This document shows positions 46,722 through 55,170 of a DNA stretch of 64,000 bases, piece after piece. Within the stretch, counting starts at the first letter, position 1. Each line of letters begins with the position of its first letter. The position numbers were made by a program, and so were the translations under genes. Source of the stretch: Acidobacteria bacterium RIFCSPLOWO2_12_FULL_66_21 (GTDB lineage: Bacteria; Acidobacteriota; Vicinamibacteria; Vicinamibacterales; 2-12-FULL-66-21). Below the pieces are notes generated by a model. The model was given only the letters and a program-made list of their open reading frames with translations. It had not been told where the DNA came from and did no database searches. Where the stretch lies: NCBI GenBank assembly GCA_001767455.1, contig MELC01000024.1, forward strand, positions 153,233 through 217,232. Direction: 5' to 3'.

Positions 46722-47486
46722 TTACCGGTGGATCGCGACGAGGTCCCCGACGTTGATGGCGTCGGAGGAATCGTCGATGCGGATGAGCGACGTCTCGGCA
46801 CCGATGACGACCGCGGTGGCGCGCGCGATTCGGAACACGGGCCCACCGTTTTCTGCCGTGGGGCGGAATATCGTCAGCGCCTGTCCGGAGCGCAGGCCGT
46901 GATCGCTGCCGCGGTCGAGGACCATCAGTGACCCCGCGCCGCCGATCTGCCGCCGATCGTCTGCGAGCATCACGTGGCCCGGGTTCGCGTAGTCGGGCTC
47001 GCCGGCCGAGGGCGACGACGGTAGCGCAGGCAGCGCGAACGGCTCGATGTAGTCCCCCTCGATGACGCCGTCGCACGCCTGGGTCACGGTCGCAATGGCG
47101 GAGTCGTTGCCGACCTCGAGAATGTGAATCCAGCCGGCCGTGTGGATGCTTTTCGGCTTCGTGCCGTCCGTCATCGGCGTCACGAAGCGATCGGCGACGA
47201 GCCGGCGCACGAAGTAGTCCTGGCCGGCCTTGACGCCCTGCGCGCTCCCGCCGTTGATGACGACGGGGTCGCCTGGCGCGAAGAGCGTTCTGCGCAAATC
47301 CTTGCCCCCGACAATGCGCAGCGTGGGCAGCGCGCTTGTCAGACTGACGGCGGGCCCGCAGGCGAGCTCACGCGCCAGGTCGCGCACGGCGGGCCGCTGG
47401 ACCGTCTGCGCGGGGGCGGGAGACGCAACGAAGGCGACGGCGAGCGCGACCGGGGCAATCCGCGACACGCAATTGAATGACGGCAT
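46722..47486 (-). CDS. Secreted hypothetical protein
   Basis: A 254-residue protein with a cleavable-type signal peptide (IAPVALAVAFVASPAPAQ). The rest is beta-rich, with repeated LysM-unrelated blocks such as GDPVVINGGSAQGVKAGQDYFVRR and LDRGSDHGLRSGQALTIFRP. These resemble the FlgT C-terminal or general 'translocation-slit' beta-barrel modules that bear VxxGxxxGVxxGxxFxV. The function is unknown. It lies 12 bp downstream of bamD on the same strand, so an envelope role is likely. Confidence 0.7.
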   Translation of the reverse strand: MPSFNCVSRIAPVALAVAFVASPAPAQTVQRPAVRDLARELACGPAVSLTSALPTLRIVGGKDLRRTLFAPGDPVVINGGSAQGVKAGQDYFVRRLVADRFVTPMTDGTKPKSIHTAGWIHILEVGNDSAIATVTQACDGVIEGDYIEPFALPALPSSPSAGEPDYANPGHVMLADDRRQIGGAGSLMVLDRGSDHGLRSGQALTIFRPTAENGGPVFRIARATAVVIGAETSLIRIDDSSDAINVGDLVAIHR

Positions 47487-47498
47487 GCGACAGCTCCC

Positions 47499-48302
47499 TT
47501 ATTTCTTCACCAGCTCCGCCTTGATCGACGCCACCTGCTTTTCGGCGTCGGGCAGGTACTCGCTCACCTGGAACTCGGCAATGAGCCTCTCCAGGTACGG
47601 CAGCGCCTCGGCCGGCCGCTGCACCTTCAACAACGATTGCGCCAGGTAGTAGTAGACCCCGTCGCGGTTGGTGTATTCCGGATCCTCTTTCAGGATCGCC
47701 AGGAAGCGATCGACCGCTCCCGGATACCACTTGCGCGTGCGGTAATAGAAAAACCCGACCCGAAACTCCGAGTCGCTCAGCCGGTCCCGCGCCTCGCGCA
47801 GGTGCACCTTCGCTTCAGGCACGAGTTTGCTGGTCGGATACCGCGCGATCATCGTCGTGAGCTCGACGATCGCTTCCTTCGTCTCGGTCTGGTCCCGCTC
47901 CGGGCCGTGCATCTGGTAGAAGTGGGCCATCCCGAGCTTGTACTGCGCGTAGTTGGCGCGCTCGTGCGTCGGATAGTACGAGAGGAACTCGCGGTACTCG
48001 TTGATGGCCAGCACGTTGGCTTCGAGCGTGTTCTCCCCCAGGTAACTGTCCCCGATCCCGAGCTTCGCGTCCGCGCGGTAGGTGCTCTGAGGGTAGCTGT
48101 CGACGAGCTGGCGGAAGAACTCGCGCGCCGTGAACCACTTCTTCTGATTCAGCGCCTGGGTGCCGCGCTCCCAGAGGAACTTGTCGGGGTCGAGCGACCC
48201 GACGGGAGGCCTCTTCGCCGCCGAGCCGCACGCCGTCACGAGCACCAGCAGCAGCGCCACCGACGAGCGCCGCAGAAACGTCGAGCGCAGCGGGGACCTC
48301 AC
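47499..48302 (-). CDS. bamD: Outer-membrane assembly lipoprotein BamD
   Basis: A 267-residue lipoprotein: signal sequence VALLLVLVTACG with the lipobox cysteine, then about five tetratricopeptide-like repeats (FRQLVDSYPQSTYRADAKLGIG, YREFLSYYPTHERANYAQY, and so on). It is a peripheral component of the BAM complex that inserts beta-barrel proteins in the outer membrane. Presence of BamD supports a diderm host. The GTG at 48302 is chosen because it overlaps the epimerase stop as GTGA; an ATG 27 bp upstream is possible but adds nothing to the signal peptide. Confidence 0.9.
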   Translation of the reverse strand: MRSPLRSTFLRRSSVALLLVLVTACGSAAKRPPVGSLDPDKFLWERGTQALNQKKWFTAREFFRQLVDSYPQSTYRADAKLGIGDSYLGENTLEANVLAINEYREFLSYYPTHERANYAQYKLGMAHFYQMHGPERDQTETKEAIVELTTMIARYPTSKLVPEAKVHLREARDRLSDSEFRVGFFYYRTRKWYPGAVDRFLAILKEDPEYTNRDGVYYYLAQSLLKVQRPAEALPYLERLIAEFQVSEYLPDAEKQVASIKAELVKK

Positions 48303-49243
48303 CCGTGCACCTGTGTGGACGACAGCCATCGATATTCCGCCTCAATTCCTTCCGGCAGCGAGACCGACGGCGCGAATCCCAGATCCGCGCGCGCCAGCGT
48401 CGTGTCGGCGTAGGTGTCGCGCATGTCACCCTTTTGCGCGGCTTCCCGCCGGACGTCGAGCCGGCCCGTGACGCGGCCGATGATCTCCAGCACCTGGTTC
48501 ATCGACACGCGCGCGCCGCCGCCGATGTTGTACGCGCGGCCCGGCACGCCGCGGTCGCCCGCGGCAATCGTCGCGGTAACGGCGTCGGCGACGAAGGTGA
48601 AGTCCCTCGTCTGTTCGCCGTCGCCGTAGAGGGTGATCGGGCGCCCGTCGAGCGCGGCGCGAATAAACCGGTTGAACGCCATGTCCGGACGCTGTCGCGG
48701 GCCGTATACCGTGAAATACCGGAGCGCCGAGGTCGGCACCCGGTGGTTCACATGGTACAGGTAACAGAGCTGTTCGCCCGCCAGTTTCGTGACTCCGTAG
48801 GGCGAGACAGGCTGCGGGAGCGCCGTTTCGCGCATCGGAATCGACACATTGTCGCCGTAGACCGAGGAGCTCGACGCGTACACGAAGCGGTGCAGCGGGA
48901 GGCCGACCGAGGCCTCGAGCAACTGCTGCGTCGCCTCGACGTTGTTCTCCGTGTAGATCCGGAAATCGCGCCCCCAGCTCTTTCGGACACCGGCTTGTGC
49001 CGCGAGGTGGAACACGTGCGTCACGCCGTCGAGCAGTGAACGGAGATCCGCATCCTGGATGCGCTGTTCCACGAACCGGAATCCGGGGCGTGACCTGCTC
49101 TGACCGAGGTTCGCTTCCTTCAACGGACGCGGGTAGTAGTCGGTGAAACAGTCGAGGCCGACCACTTCGGCGCCACGATCGAGGAGGCCCGCCGTCAGAT
49201 GCGAGCCGATGAAGCCCGCAGCCCCGGTCACCAGCGCCTTCAT
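48299..49243 (-). CDS. NAD-dependent nucleotide-sugar epimerase (UDP-glucuronate 4-epimerase type)
   Basis: Extended SDR enzyme of 314 residues. It has the NAD site [17 protein letters not shown], the ASSSSVYGDN serine region, catalytic YGVTK and RYFTVYGPRQRPDMAF. The DYYPRPLKEANL segment after the second strand is characteristic of UDP-glucuronate epimerases. The expected product is UDP-galacturonate from UDP-glucuronate made by Ugd. It overlaps both bamD and the thioesterase gene by 4 bp. UDP-glucose or dTDP-sugar specificity is the alternative. Confidence 0.87.
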   Translation of the reverse strand: MKALVTGAAGFIGSHLTAGLLDRGAEVVGLDCFTDYYPRPLKEANLGQSRSRPGFRFVEQRIQDADLRSLLDGVTHVFHLAAQAGVRKSWGRDFRIYTENNVEATQQLLEASVGLPLHRFVYASSSSVYGDNVSIPMRETALPQPVSPYGVTKLAGEQLCYLYHVNHRVPTSALRYFTVYGPRQRPDMAFNRFIRAALDGRPITLYGDGEQTRDFTFVADAVTATIAAGDRGVPGRAYNIGGGARVSMNQVLEIIGRVTGRLDVRREAAQKGDMRDTYADTTLARADLGFAPSVSLPEGIEAEYRWLSSTQVHG

Positions 49244-49635
49244 GCGAACACCTGCCGGATGCGATCGGGCAGCCGGCACGGCTTCCCGGCGAGATCGAGC
49301 GCGGCATGCACCGTACGGCCGGATGCCGCGATCGCCCCGTCCTCGCGGCGCAGGACCTCGTAAGTGAATTCCATTCGAACCGGCGAGAGCATCCGTCCTT
49401 CCGTCCTCACCTCCAGCTCGTCGTCGTACCGGGCCGGGCGGCGGTAGTCACAGTGCGCTTCGATGACCGGCAGCGTCACGCCCGCCAGCTCCATGTCGCG
49501 GTAGCTCCAGCCAAGGGTCCGCAGCAAATCGGCGCGCGCGACCTCGAACCACACGAAGTAATTGGCATAGTAAACGACACCCATCTTGTCGGTTTCGGCG
49601 TAGCGCACCCTTAGCGTCGACGTCGAGGCGGGCAT
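49240..49635 (-). CDS. Acyl-CoA thioesterase, YbgC/4HBT type
   Basis: Hotdog-fold protein of 131 residues. The RVRYAETDKMGVVYYANYF segment carries the catalytic aspartate of the 4-hydroxybenzoyl-CoA thioesterase group, followed by FEVARADLLR. It hydrolyses an acyl-CoA or acyl-ACP thioester. YbgC relatives are linked to the Tol-Pal envelope system and phospholipid metabolism. It is translated together with the downstream epimerase (ATGA overlap). Confidence 0.9.
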   Translation of the reverse strand: MPASTSTLRVRYAETDKMGVVYYANYFVWFEVARADLLRTLGWSYRDMELAGVTLPVIEAHCDYRRPARYDDELEVRTEGRMLSPVRMEFTYEVLRREDGAIAASGRTVHAALDLAGKPCRLPDRIRQVFA

Positions 49636-49644
49636 TTCGCGGGC

Positions 49645-50319
49645 CTACGCGACCCCGGCGCCGGCGGCCGCCCGCAGGGCGCGGGTGGCGCCCGCCGGGT
49701 CCGGCGTGCCGAATATGGAGTTGCCGGCAACCAGAACATCCGCTCCGGCGGCGACGATCCTGGCGGCGTTCCCCGTATCGACGCCGCCGTCCACCTCGAT
49801 GTGCGCCTGGCTCCCGCGCGCGTCGAGCAGCGCCCGAATGGCCTGGATCTTAGACTCGCTGCGGGGGATGAAGGTCTGCCCCCCGAACCCGGGGTTGACC
49901 GACATGACCAGCACCAGGTCGACATCGGCCGCGATTTCCTCGAGGGAGCCGACCGGGGTGGCCGGGTTGATCGCCACCCCCGCCTTGATTTTCAGACTTC
50001 GAATGAGCTGAATCGTGCGGTGCAGGTGCGGCAGCGCCTCCACGTGCACCGAAATCATGTCCGCCCCGGCACGGACGAAATCGTCAACGAACCGGTCCGG
50101 ATCCTCAATCATCAGGTGCACGTCGAGCGGCACGCGGGTGACTTTCCGAATGGACCGGACGAGGGGCGGCCCCATGGTCAGGTTCGGCACGAAGTGGCCG
50201 TCCATGATGTCCACGTGGATCAGATCCGCTCCGCCGCGCTCCGCCGCCGCGATCTCCTCGCCAAGCGCGGCGAAATTGGCCGCCAGGATCGACGGCGCGA
50301 TGAGCACCGGCCGCGTCAC
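49645..50319 (-). CDS. rpe: Ribulose-phosphate 3-epimerase
   Basis: TIM-barrel enzyme of 224 residues that interconverts ribulose 5-phosphate and xylulose 5-phosphate. The signatures are IAPSILAANFAALGEEI, HVDIMDGHFVPNLTMGP with metal-binding His and Asp, VHLMIEDP, VMSVNPGFGGQTFI and VDGGVD. The GTG start overlaps the PASTA gene's stop as GTGA. All catalytic residues are present. Confidence 0.95.
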   Translation of the reverse strand: MTRPVLIAPSILAANFAALGEEIAAAERGGADLIHVDIMDGHFVPNLTMGPPLVRSIRKVTRVPLDVHLMIEDPDRFVDDFVRAGADMISVHVEALPHLHRTIQLIRSLKIKAGVAINPATPVGSLEEIAADVDLVLVMSVNPGFGGQTFIPRSESKIQAIRALLDARGSQAHIEVDGGVDTGNAARIVAAGADVLVAGNSIFGTPDPAGATRALRAAAGAGVA

Positions 50320-51035
50320 CGGCTGACCTCGATCGAAATCGGCTCGCCGGGCGCAATCTGGAACCCCGCCTGCGGGTTCTGCCGCAGGACGATGCCTCCC
50401 GGAACCCCTGGATAGGGGTGTTCGCCGACCAGGGCCACACGGAAGCCACGCGCACGCAGCAGATCGGCGGCGCGATCCCCGTTGACGCCAATCAGGTCGG
50501 GCATCACGTAGGTGGCGCCGCGCTCCCCGCGGTTCACGAGCAAGGCGACGGTCGGGGAGTTGCTCTTTGGCGGCGGGGTTTCCGCGATGACGGTTCCGGC
50601 CGGGTAGTCGGCCGACCGCACCTCGGCGACCTCCGTGAGCAGCAGGCCGTCCTGCTGAAGCCGGAGATGGGCAATCCGTTCCGTTTCGCCAATCAGGGCC
50701 GGCACCATGGTGACGCGGGGGCCCGAACTGACCCAGACCTTGACGCTGCGCTCCCGGCGCGTGCGGACGCCCGCCTGCGGGTCTTGCGTGAGAATCTGGC
50801 CGGCGGGCGTCTTGGGGTCCATTCCTCCCCCTTCGACCTTGAGGTTCAAGCCCGCCTGCGACAGAAGGGAAGTGGCCTCGTTCACGGTCTTGCCGGCGAG
50901 CGCCGGGACCGCGACTTCCCGTGTCTTGAGCGCCACGCGCATCGCGGCGGCGGCAAAAACCATGTAGGTCAGCAGCAGGGCACCGCCGATGAGAAGCAGC
51001 TTGCCCGCGCCCCATACGCGCGTTCGAAAGGCCAT
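50316..51035 (-). CDS. PASTA-domain membrane protein
   Basis: A 239-residue single-pass protein. One N-terminal helix (LLLIGGALLLTYMVFAAAA) is followed by three PASTA domains: VAVPALAGKTVNEATSLLSQAG, MVPALIGETERIAHLRLQQDG, VMPDLIGVNGDRAADLLRARG. Each is followed by the usual PxAG or PPP turn. PASTA domains bind muropeptides and usually sit on kinases or penicillin-binding proteins; here neither is attached. It lies between rsmB and rpe with a 12-bp gap and a 4-bp overlap, an arrangement that hints at a cell-wall sensing link to this housekeeping operon. Confidence 0.88.
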   Translation of the reverse strand: MAFRTRVWGAGKLLLIGGALLLTYMVFAAAAMRVALKTREVAVPALAGKTVNEATSLLSQAGLNLKVEGGGMDPKTPAGQILTQDPQAGVRTRRERSVKVWVSSGPRVTMVPALIGETERIAHLRLQQDGLLLTEVAEVRSADYPAGTVIAETPPPKSNSPTVALLVNRGERGATYVMPDLIGVNGDRAADLLRARGFRVALVGEHPYPGVPGGIVLRQNPQAGFQIAPGEPISIEVSR

Positions 51036-51047
51036 GAATCCGAAAGT

Positions 51048-52412
51048 TTAGCGCAAGTCCTTAGTTTTCACCAGCATGGCGCCAAAGAAGGCCTCGAGCT
51101 GATCGCGAAAAGGAAACGTCCGGAAGTCCCCTTGGGAAGTCAGGAACCGTTTCAGGCTCGGCGGGACGGCCTCCACCGGCGCGCGCCGGAACGCCGGATG
51201 TTCGAGGAGGAAGTCGCGGACCACGAGCTCGTTCTCGTCCGGCTCGCTGGAGCAGGTCGAATAGACGAGGCGGCCGCCGGGTTTGATGACGGTCGCGACC
51301 CGGTCGAGCATGGCCAGTTGCGTGGCGGCAAGCGGGACCAGGTCCGCCTCGGCGCGCTTCCAGCGGATGTCCGGATCGCGCCGGAGGGTTCCGAGGCCGG
51401 AGCACGGCGCGTCGAGCAGCACGCAATCGAAAACGCAGCCGAACGGCAGCGCGGCGGTGACGTCCGCCCGAACGACGGATACCCCCTTCGCGCCGGCCTC
51501 CGCCACGGTGCGCGCCAGCAGTTCGACGCGTCTGCCGCGCAGGTCCGTCGCGACGACGCGGCCGCGATCCCCCATCCGGCTGGCCATCGCGATCGTCTTT
51601 CCGCCGGGAGAGGCGCAGCCATCCAGCACCCGCTCGCCCGGCGCCGCGGCGGTCAGGAGCGCCACGAGCTGCGAGGCTTCATCCTGGACGAGGAAGAGTC
51701 CTTCCCGAGCGAGCGGAGTCAACAGCGGGTTGCCGTGACCGACGACGAGGCCGTCGGGCGCAAAGCGGGCGGGCGCCGTGTGAACGCCCGCCGCGGCGAG
51801 CCGCGCGGCCAGCGCCTCGCGCGAGGTGCGCAGCGTGTTGGCGCGCAGCGTGAGCGCGGCGGGGGAGTTGTTGAAAATCGCCCACGCTTCGGCCGCCTCG
51901 AACCCGTAGCGATCGATCCAGCGCGCGACAAGCCACTCCGGATGCGAGAGGGTGACGGACAGGTACGAGAGGTCCGACGATCGGGTGCCGGGGACGGCCG
52001 GGCGCGAAGGCAGGGGAAGGTGGGCCCGCTCGCGGCTGATCCGCCGCAGGACCGCGTTGACCAGGCCGGCGGCGCTGGCCTTGCCCGCCTTGCGCGCGAG
52101 CTGCACGGCGTCATGCACGGCCGCCGAAGCGGGAATGCGGTCGAGGTGCAGGAGCTGGAAGGCCGTGAGCCGCAGGATGTCGAGCACCTCGGCGTCGAGC
52201 CTGGCCGGCGCGCGGCGCGCGAACGCGGTGATGAGGTGATCGAAGGCCGCCTGCCATCGGAGCGTGCCGGTCGCGATCTCTCCGGCGAGCGCGCGGTCGC
52301 GCTCGTCGGGCAGGCATGCGCGCACGCGCGCGAGGGCGGTGGGAAGATCCGCCCGGCCGCTGCTCACCGCTCGAAGGACGTCGAAGGCGGCGGCGCGGGC
52401 AGGTGCAATCAT
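51048..52412 (-). CDS. rsmB: 16S rRNA (cytosine-967-C5)-methyltransferase
   Basis: A 454-residue enzyme with an N-terminal NusB-like RNA-binding domain (AAAFDVLRAVSSG, AVHDAVQLARKAGKASAAGLVNAVLRR) and a C-terminal SAM-dependent domain. SAM motif: VLDGCASPGGKT. Catalytic cysteines are in LLDAPCSGLGTLRRDPD and YSTCSSEPDENE. It methylates C967 of 16S rRNA. Overlap with fmt is 4 bp. Confidence 0.94.
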   Translation of the reverse strand: MIAPARAAAFDVLRAVSSGRADLPTALARVRACLPDERDRALAGEIATGTLRWQAAFDHLITAFARRAPARLDAEVLDILRLTAFQLLHLDRIPASAAVHDAVQLARKAGKASAAGLVNAVLRRISRERAHLPLPSRPAVPGTRSSDLSYLSVTLSHPEWLVARWIDRYGFEAAEAWAIFNNSPAALTLRANTLRTSREALAARLAAAGVHTAPARFAPDGLVVGHGNPLLTPLAREGLFLVQDEASQLVALLTAAAPGERVLDGCASPGGKTIAMASRMGDRGRVVATDLRGRRVELLARTVAEAGAKGVSVVRADVTAALPFGCVFDCVLLDAPCSGLGTLRRDPDIRWKRAEADLVPLAATQLAMLDRVATVIKPGGRLVYSTCSSEPDENELVVRDFLLEHPAFRRAPVEAVPPSLKRFLTSQGDFRTFPFRDQLEAFFGAMLVKTKDLR

Positions 52413-53359
52413 CGGGAATCGACGCGTGTGCCCGGCGTGACACGCCGGCCCGCGAGAAACGCGCGTGCGGTCATGGCACGTCGCCCTTCAGGCTGAATCG
52501 ACACGACGCGCAGCACGCGCCCATCGCCCGCGGCGATCGCCAGGTCGTCGCCCGATGCACGGAGGATCGTCCCGGAGGTCGCGGAGGTCCTCTCCTCGGT
52601 GAGCACCGTCCGGTGCACGAGGCAGCGGGCGCCTTCGATGGACACCGATGCCAGCGGCCAGGGTTGCAGGCCGCGCACCAGATTGTGAATCCTCCGCGCG
52701 GGCTGGGACCAGTCGACGACGCCTTCACTCTTCTCGATCTTCGGCGCGAGGGTCGCCTGCGAGTCGTCCTGTGGCACCTCGGCCGCCCGCCCCGCCACGA
52801 GATCCTCGATGGTCGCCAGGAGGAGCGACGCGCCCATTTCCGCGAGATCGCGTTCGACCTCGACAGAGGTTTCATCAGCCCCGATGGGCCGGCGCGAGGT
52901 CGCGAGCATCGGTCCCGCGTCCAGCTCGCGCACGACACGCATGATCGTCACGCCGGTTTGCGTGTCCCCGGCGATCACGGCGCGGTGCACCGGCGCGGCT
53001 CCCCGGTACTTCGGCAACAGCGAGGCATGGATGTTGAGCGTCCCGAGCCTCGGGATTTCCAGCAGCGCGTCGGGCAGGATTCGTCCGTACGCGGCCACCA
53101 CGCCGAGGTCGGCGTGAAGGGCGCGAATGTCGGCCAGAAACGTCTCGTCCTTCAGCCGGACCGGCTGGAGCACCCGCGCGCCGAAAAGCGCGGCCAGCGT
53201 CTTGGTCGGCGTCGCCGCCACCTTGTGACCGCGCCCTTTTGGCCTATCCGGCTGCGAGACGACCGCAACGACCTCGTGGCGTGACTTCAGCAGTGTTCGA
53301 AGCGCCGGCACCGCGAAGTCCGGTGTTCCGAAGTACACGATGCGGCAGCCGCTCACCAT
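52409..53359 (-). CDS. fmt: Methionyl-tRNA formyltransferase
   Basis: Formylates initiator Met-tRNA using 10-formyltetrahydrofolate. The 316-residue protein has RIVYFGTPDFAVPALRTLL, the catalytic region LNIHASLLPKYRGAAPVHRA with Asn, His and, later, the conserved Asp in MRVVRELDAGPML. A C-terminal beta-barrel tRNA-binding domain follows. It overlaps def by 7 bp and rsmB by 4 bp, so the formylation and deformylation functions are co-expressed. Confidence 0.96.
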   Translation of the reverse strand: MVSGCRIVYFGTPDFAVPALRTLLKSRHEVVAVVSQPDRPKGRGHKVAATPTKTLAALFGARVLQPVRLKDETFLADIRALHADLGVVAAYGRILPDALLEIPRLGTLNIHASLLPKYRGAAPVHRAVIAGDTQTGVTIMRVVRELDAGPMLATSRRPIGADETSVEVERDLAEMGASLLLATIEDLVAGRAAEVPQDDSQATLAPKIEKSEGVVDWSQPARRIHNLVRGLQPWPLASVSIEGARCLVHRTVLTEERTSATSGTILRASGDDLAIAAGDGRVLRVVSIQPEGRRAMTARAFLAGRRVTPGTRVDSR

Positions 53360-53862
53360 TTGCCGGAGCGCTTGAGCCTGTGGATCCTGCGAAGGATCAG
53401 ATCTTTCTTGATGCCGCGCAGGCGGTCGACGAATACCTTGCCGTCGAGGTGGTCCATCTCGTGCTGGAACGCGCGCGCGAGCAGGCCTGTTCCCTCGATG
53501 GTCTGCTCCGCGCCGGACCGATCGAGCCCGCGCACCACGGCGCGCGCGGGGCGAATCACCGTGGCGTTGAATCCGGGGATGCTGAGGCAGCCCTCTTCTT
53601 CGAGCTGCATGCCGTCGCGCTCGACGAACTCCGGGTTGGCGATCACGACGAGGTCGTTCGCGTTGCGGCCGACCGACAGGTCGACGACGAAGAGGCGTAG
53701 CGGCACGCCGATCTGCGTGGCCGCGAGTCCGACGCCCGGCGCCGCGTACATCGTCTGCACCATGTCGTCCACGAGGCGCTGGAGTTCGTCGTCGAAGCTC
53801 GTGACGTCGGCGGCGGGCCGGTGCAGCGGCCCTTCGCCATATCGCAGGATCGGCCTGATCAT
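53353..53862 (-). CDS. def: Peptide deformylase
   Basis: Metalloenzyme of 169 residues that removes the N-terminal formyl group from nascent proteins. Its three motifs are present: GVGLAATQIG, EEGCLSIPG with the metal-binding cysteine, and QHEMDHLDGKVF with the HExxH. The ATG at 53862 overlaps the aroC stop by 4 bp and precedes the normal [13 protein letters not shown]-terminus; a longer form would add 11 residues. Confidence 0.96.
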   Translation of the reverse strand: MIRPILRYGEGPLHRPAADVTSFDDELQRLVDDMVQTMYAAPGVGLAATQIGVPLRLFVVDLSVGRNANDLVVIANPEFVERDGMQLEEEGCLSIPGFNATVIRPARAVVRGLDRSGAEQTIEGTGLLARAFQHEMDHLDGKVFVDRLRGIKKDLILRRIHRLKRSGKW

Positions 53863-55058
53863 TTCGTGAACTGCGCGCGGAGCCTGGCGTTCCACGCCTG
53901 GAGGCGCGCGGCGAGCTCCGGCATCGAGTCGCCGCCGAACTTCTCGGTGAGCGCGTCGGCGAGAACCAGGGCGACCATGGCTTCGCCGACGACCGACGCG
54001 GCCGGGACGGCGCAGACGTCGCTTCGCTCGATGGCGGCCGCCGCTTCGGTCATCGTGCTGAGATCCACGGATCGCAGCGGGTTCATGAGGGTGGAGATCG
54101 GCTTCATCCAGGCGGAGACGCGGAGGTCCTCGCCGTTGGTGACGCCGCCTTCGAGCCCCCCGGCGTTGTTGGTTGGGCGGGCAAGGCCTGTCGCATGGCC
54201 GCCGGAGAGGTCGGGCACGATTTCATCGTGCACACGGGATCCCGGCCGCGCCGCCGCCTCCGGCCCGAGTCCGACGCCCACTGCCTTGATGGCCGGAATC
54301 GACATCAGCGCCTGCGCGAGCCGTCCGTCGAGCTTGAGATCCCACTGCACGTAGCTGCCGAGCCCCGGGGGGACGCCCGTCGCGATGATCTCGAACGCGC
54401 CGCCCATCGTGTCGCCGGACTCCCGCGCGCGATCGATGTCCGCCATCATCCGGCGCTCGACCTCCGCGTCCACGCACCTGAGCGCCGCGGTGTCAGCCAG
54501 CGCGTCGGCCGCCTCGAACGCGACGGCGGTTCCGGGGGCCAGGCGGGCTTCACCGATGGCGAAGATGTGACTGGTGATGCGGATGCCGGCGCGCTGGAGC
54601 AACTGGCGCGCGATGGCGCCGGCGGCGACCCGCGCGGCGGTTTCCCGCGCGCTGGCGCGCTCGAGCACGTCGCGGATGTCGTCGCGGCCGTACTTCGCGA
54701 CGCCTGCGAGGTCCGCGTGCCCCGGCCTGGGGCGTGTCACCGGCGGCCGACGCGTGCCGCCGGCGCCCTCGGGGGGCTCCTCGAACGTGCGCATCGTGTA
54801 TTGCCAGTTGGCCCAGTCGCGATTGTCGATTGTCATCGCGATCGGGCCGCCGATGGTTTCGCCGGCGCGGACGCCGGACAGGATCTCCGCGCGATCGGAT
54901 TCGATCGCCATGCGGCGGCCGCGGCCGTATCCGGCCTGGCGCCGCCCCAGATGCCGTGCGATGTCGTCGGGATCGATCGTCAAGCCGGCGGGGATTCCCT
55001 CGAGAATCACGACGAGGGCGCGGCCGTGGGATTCGCCGGCGGTGAGAAAACGGACCAT
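53859..55058 (-). CDS. aroC: Chorismate synthase
   Basis: FMN-dependent enzyme of 399 residues that forms chorismate, the last common step of aromatic amino acid synthesis. Signatures are [41 protein letters not shown] and [22 protein letters not shown]. The later [16 protein letters not shown] is also complete. It is the first gene of the aroC-def-fmt-rsmB run and is divergent from the sigma-54 activator gene across 112 bp. Confidence 0.96.
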   Translation of the reverse strand: MVRFLTAGESHGRALVVILEGIPAGLTIDPDDIARHLGRRQAGYGRGRRMAIESDRAEILSGVRAGETIGGPIAMTIDNRDWANWQYTMRTFEEPPEGAGGTRRPPVTRPRPGHADLAGVAKYGRDDIRDVLERASARETAARVAAGAIARQLLQRAGIRITSHIFAIGEARLAPGTAVAFEAADALADTAALRCVDAEVERRMMADIDRARESGDTMGGAFEIIATGVPPGLGSYVQWDLKLDGRLAQALMSIPAIKAVGVGLGPEAAARPGSRVHDEIVPDLSGGHATGLARPTNNAGGLEGGVTNGEDLRVSAWMKPISTLMNPLRSVDLSTMTEAAAAIERSDVCAVPAASVVGEAMVALVLADALTEKFGGDSMPELAARLQAWNARLRAQFTK

Positions 55059-55170
55059 CCGACCGGTAATTGTATACGAAGAATCTGCACTGTTCCGGCG
55101 GCTTCGCGACGGTTTTCACGGGAAACACGCGCGTTTCCGACGAGGCGGTCCTCTTGCACCGCACGCGGGC

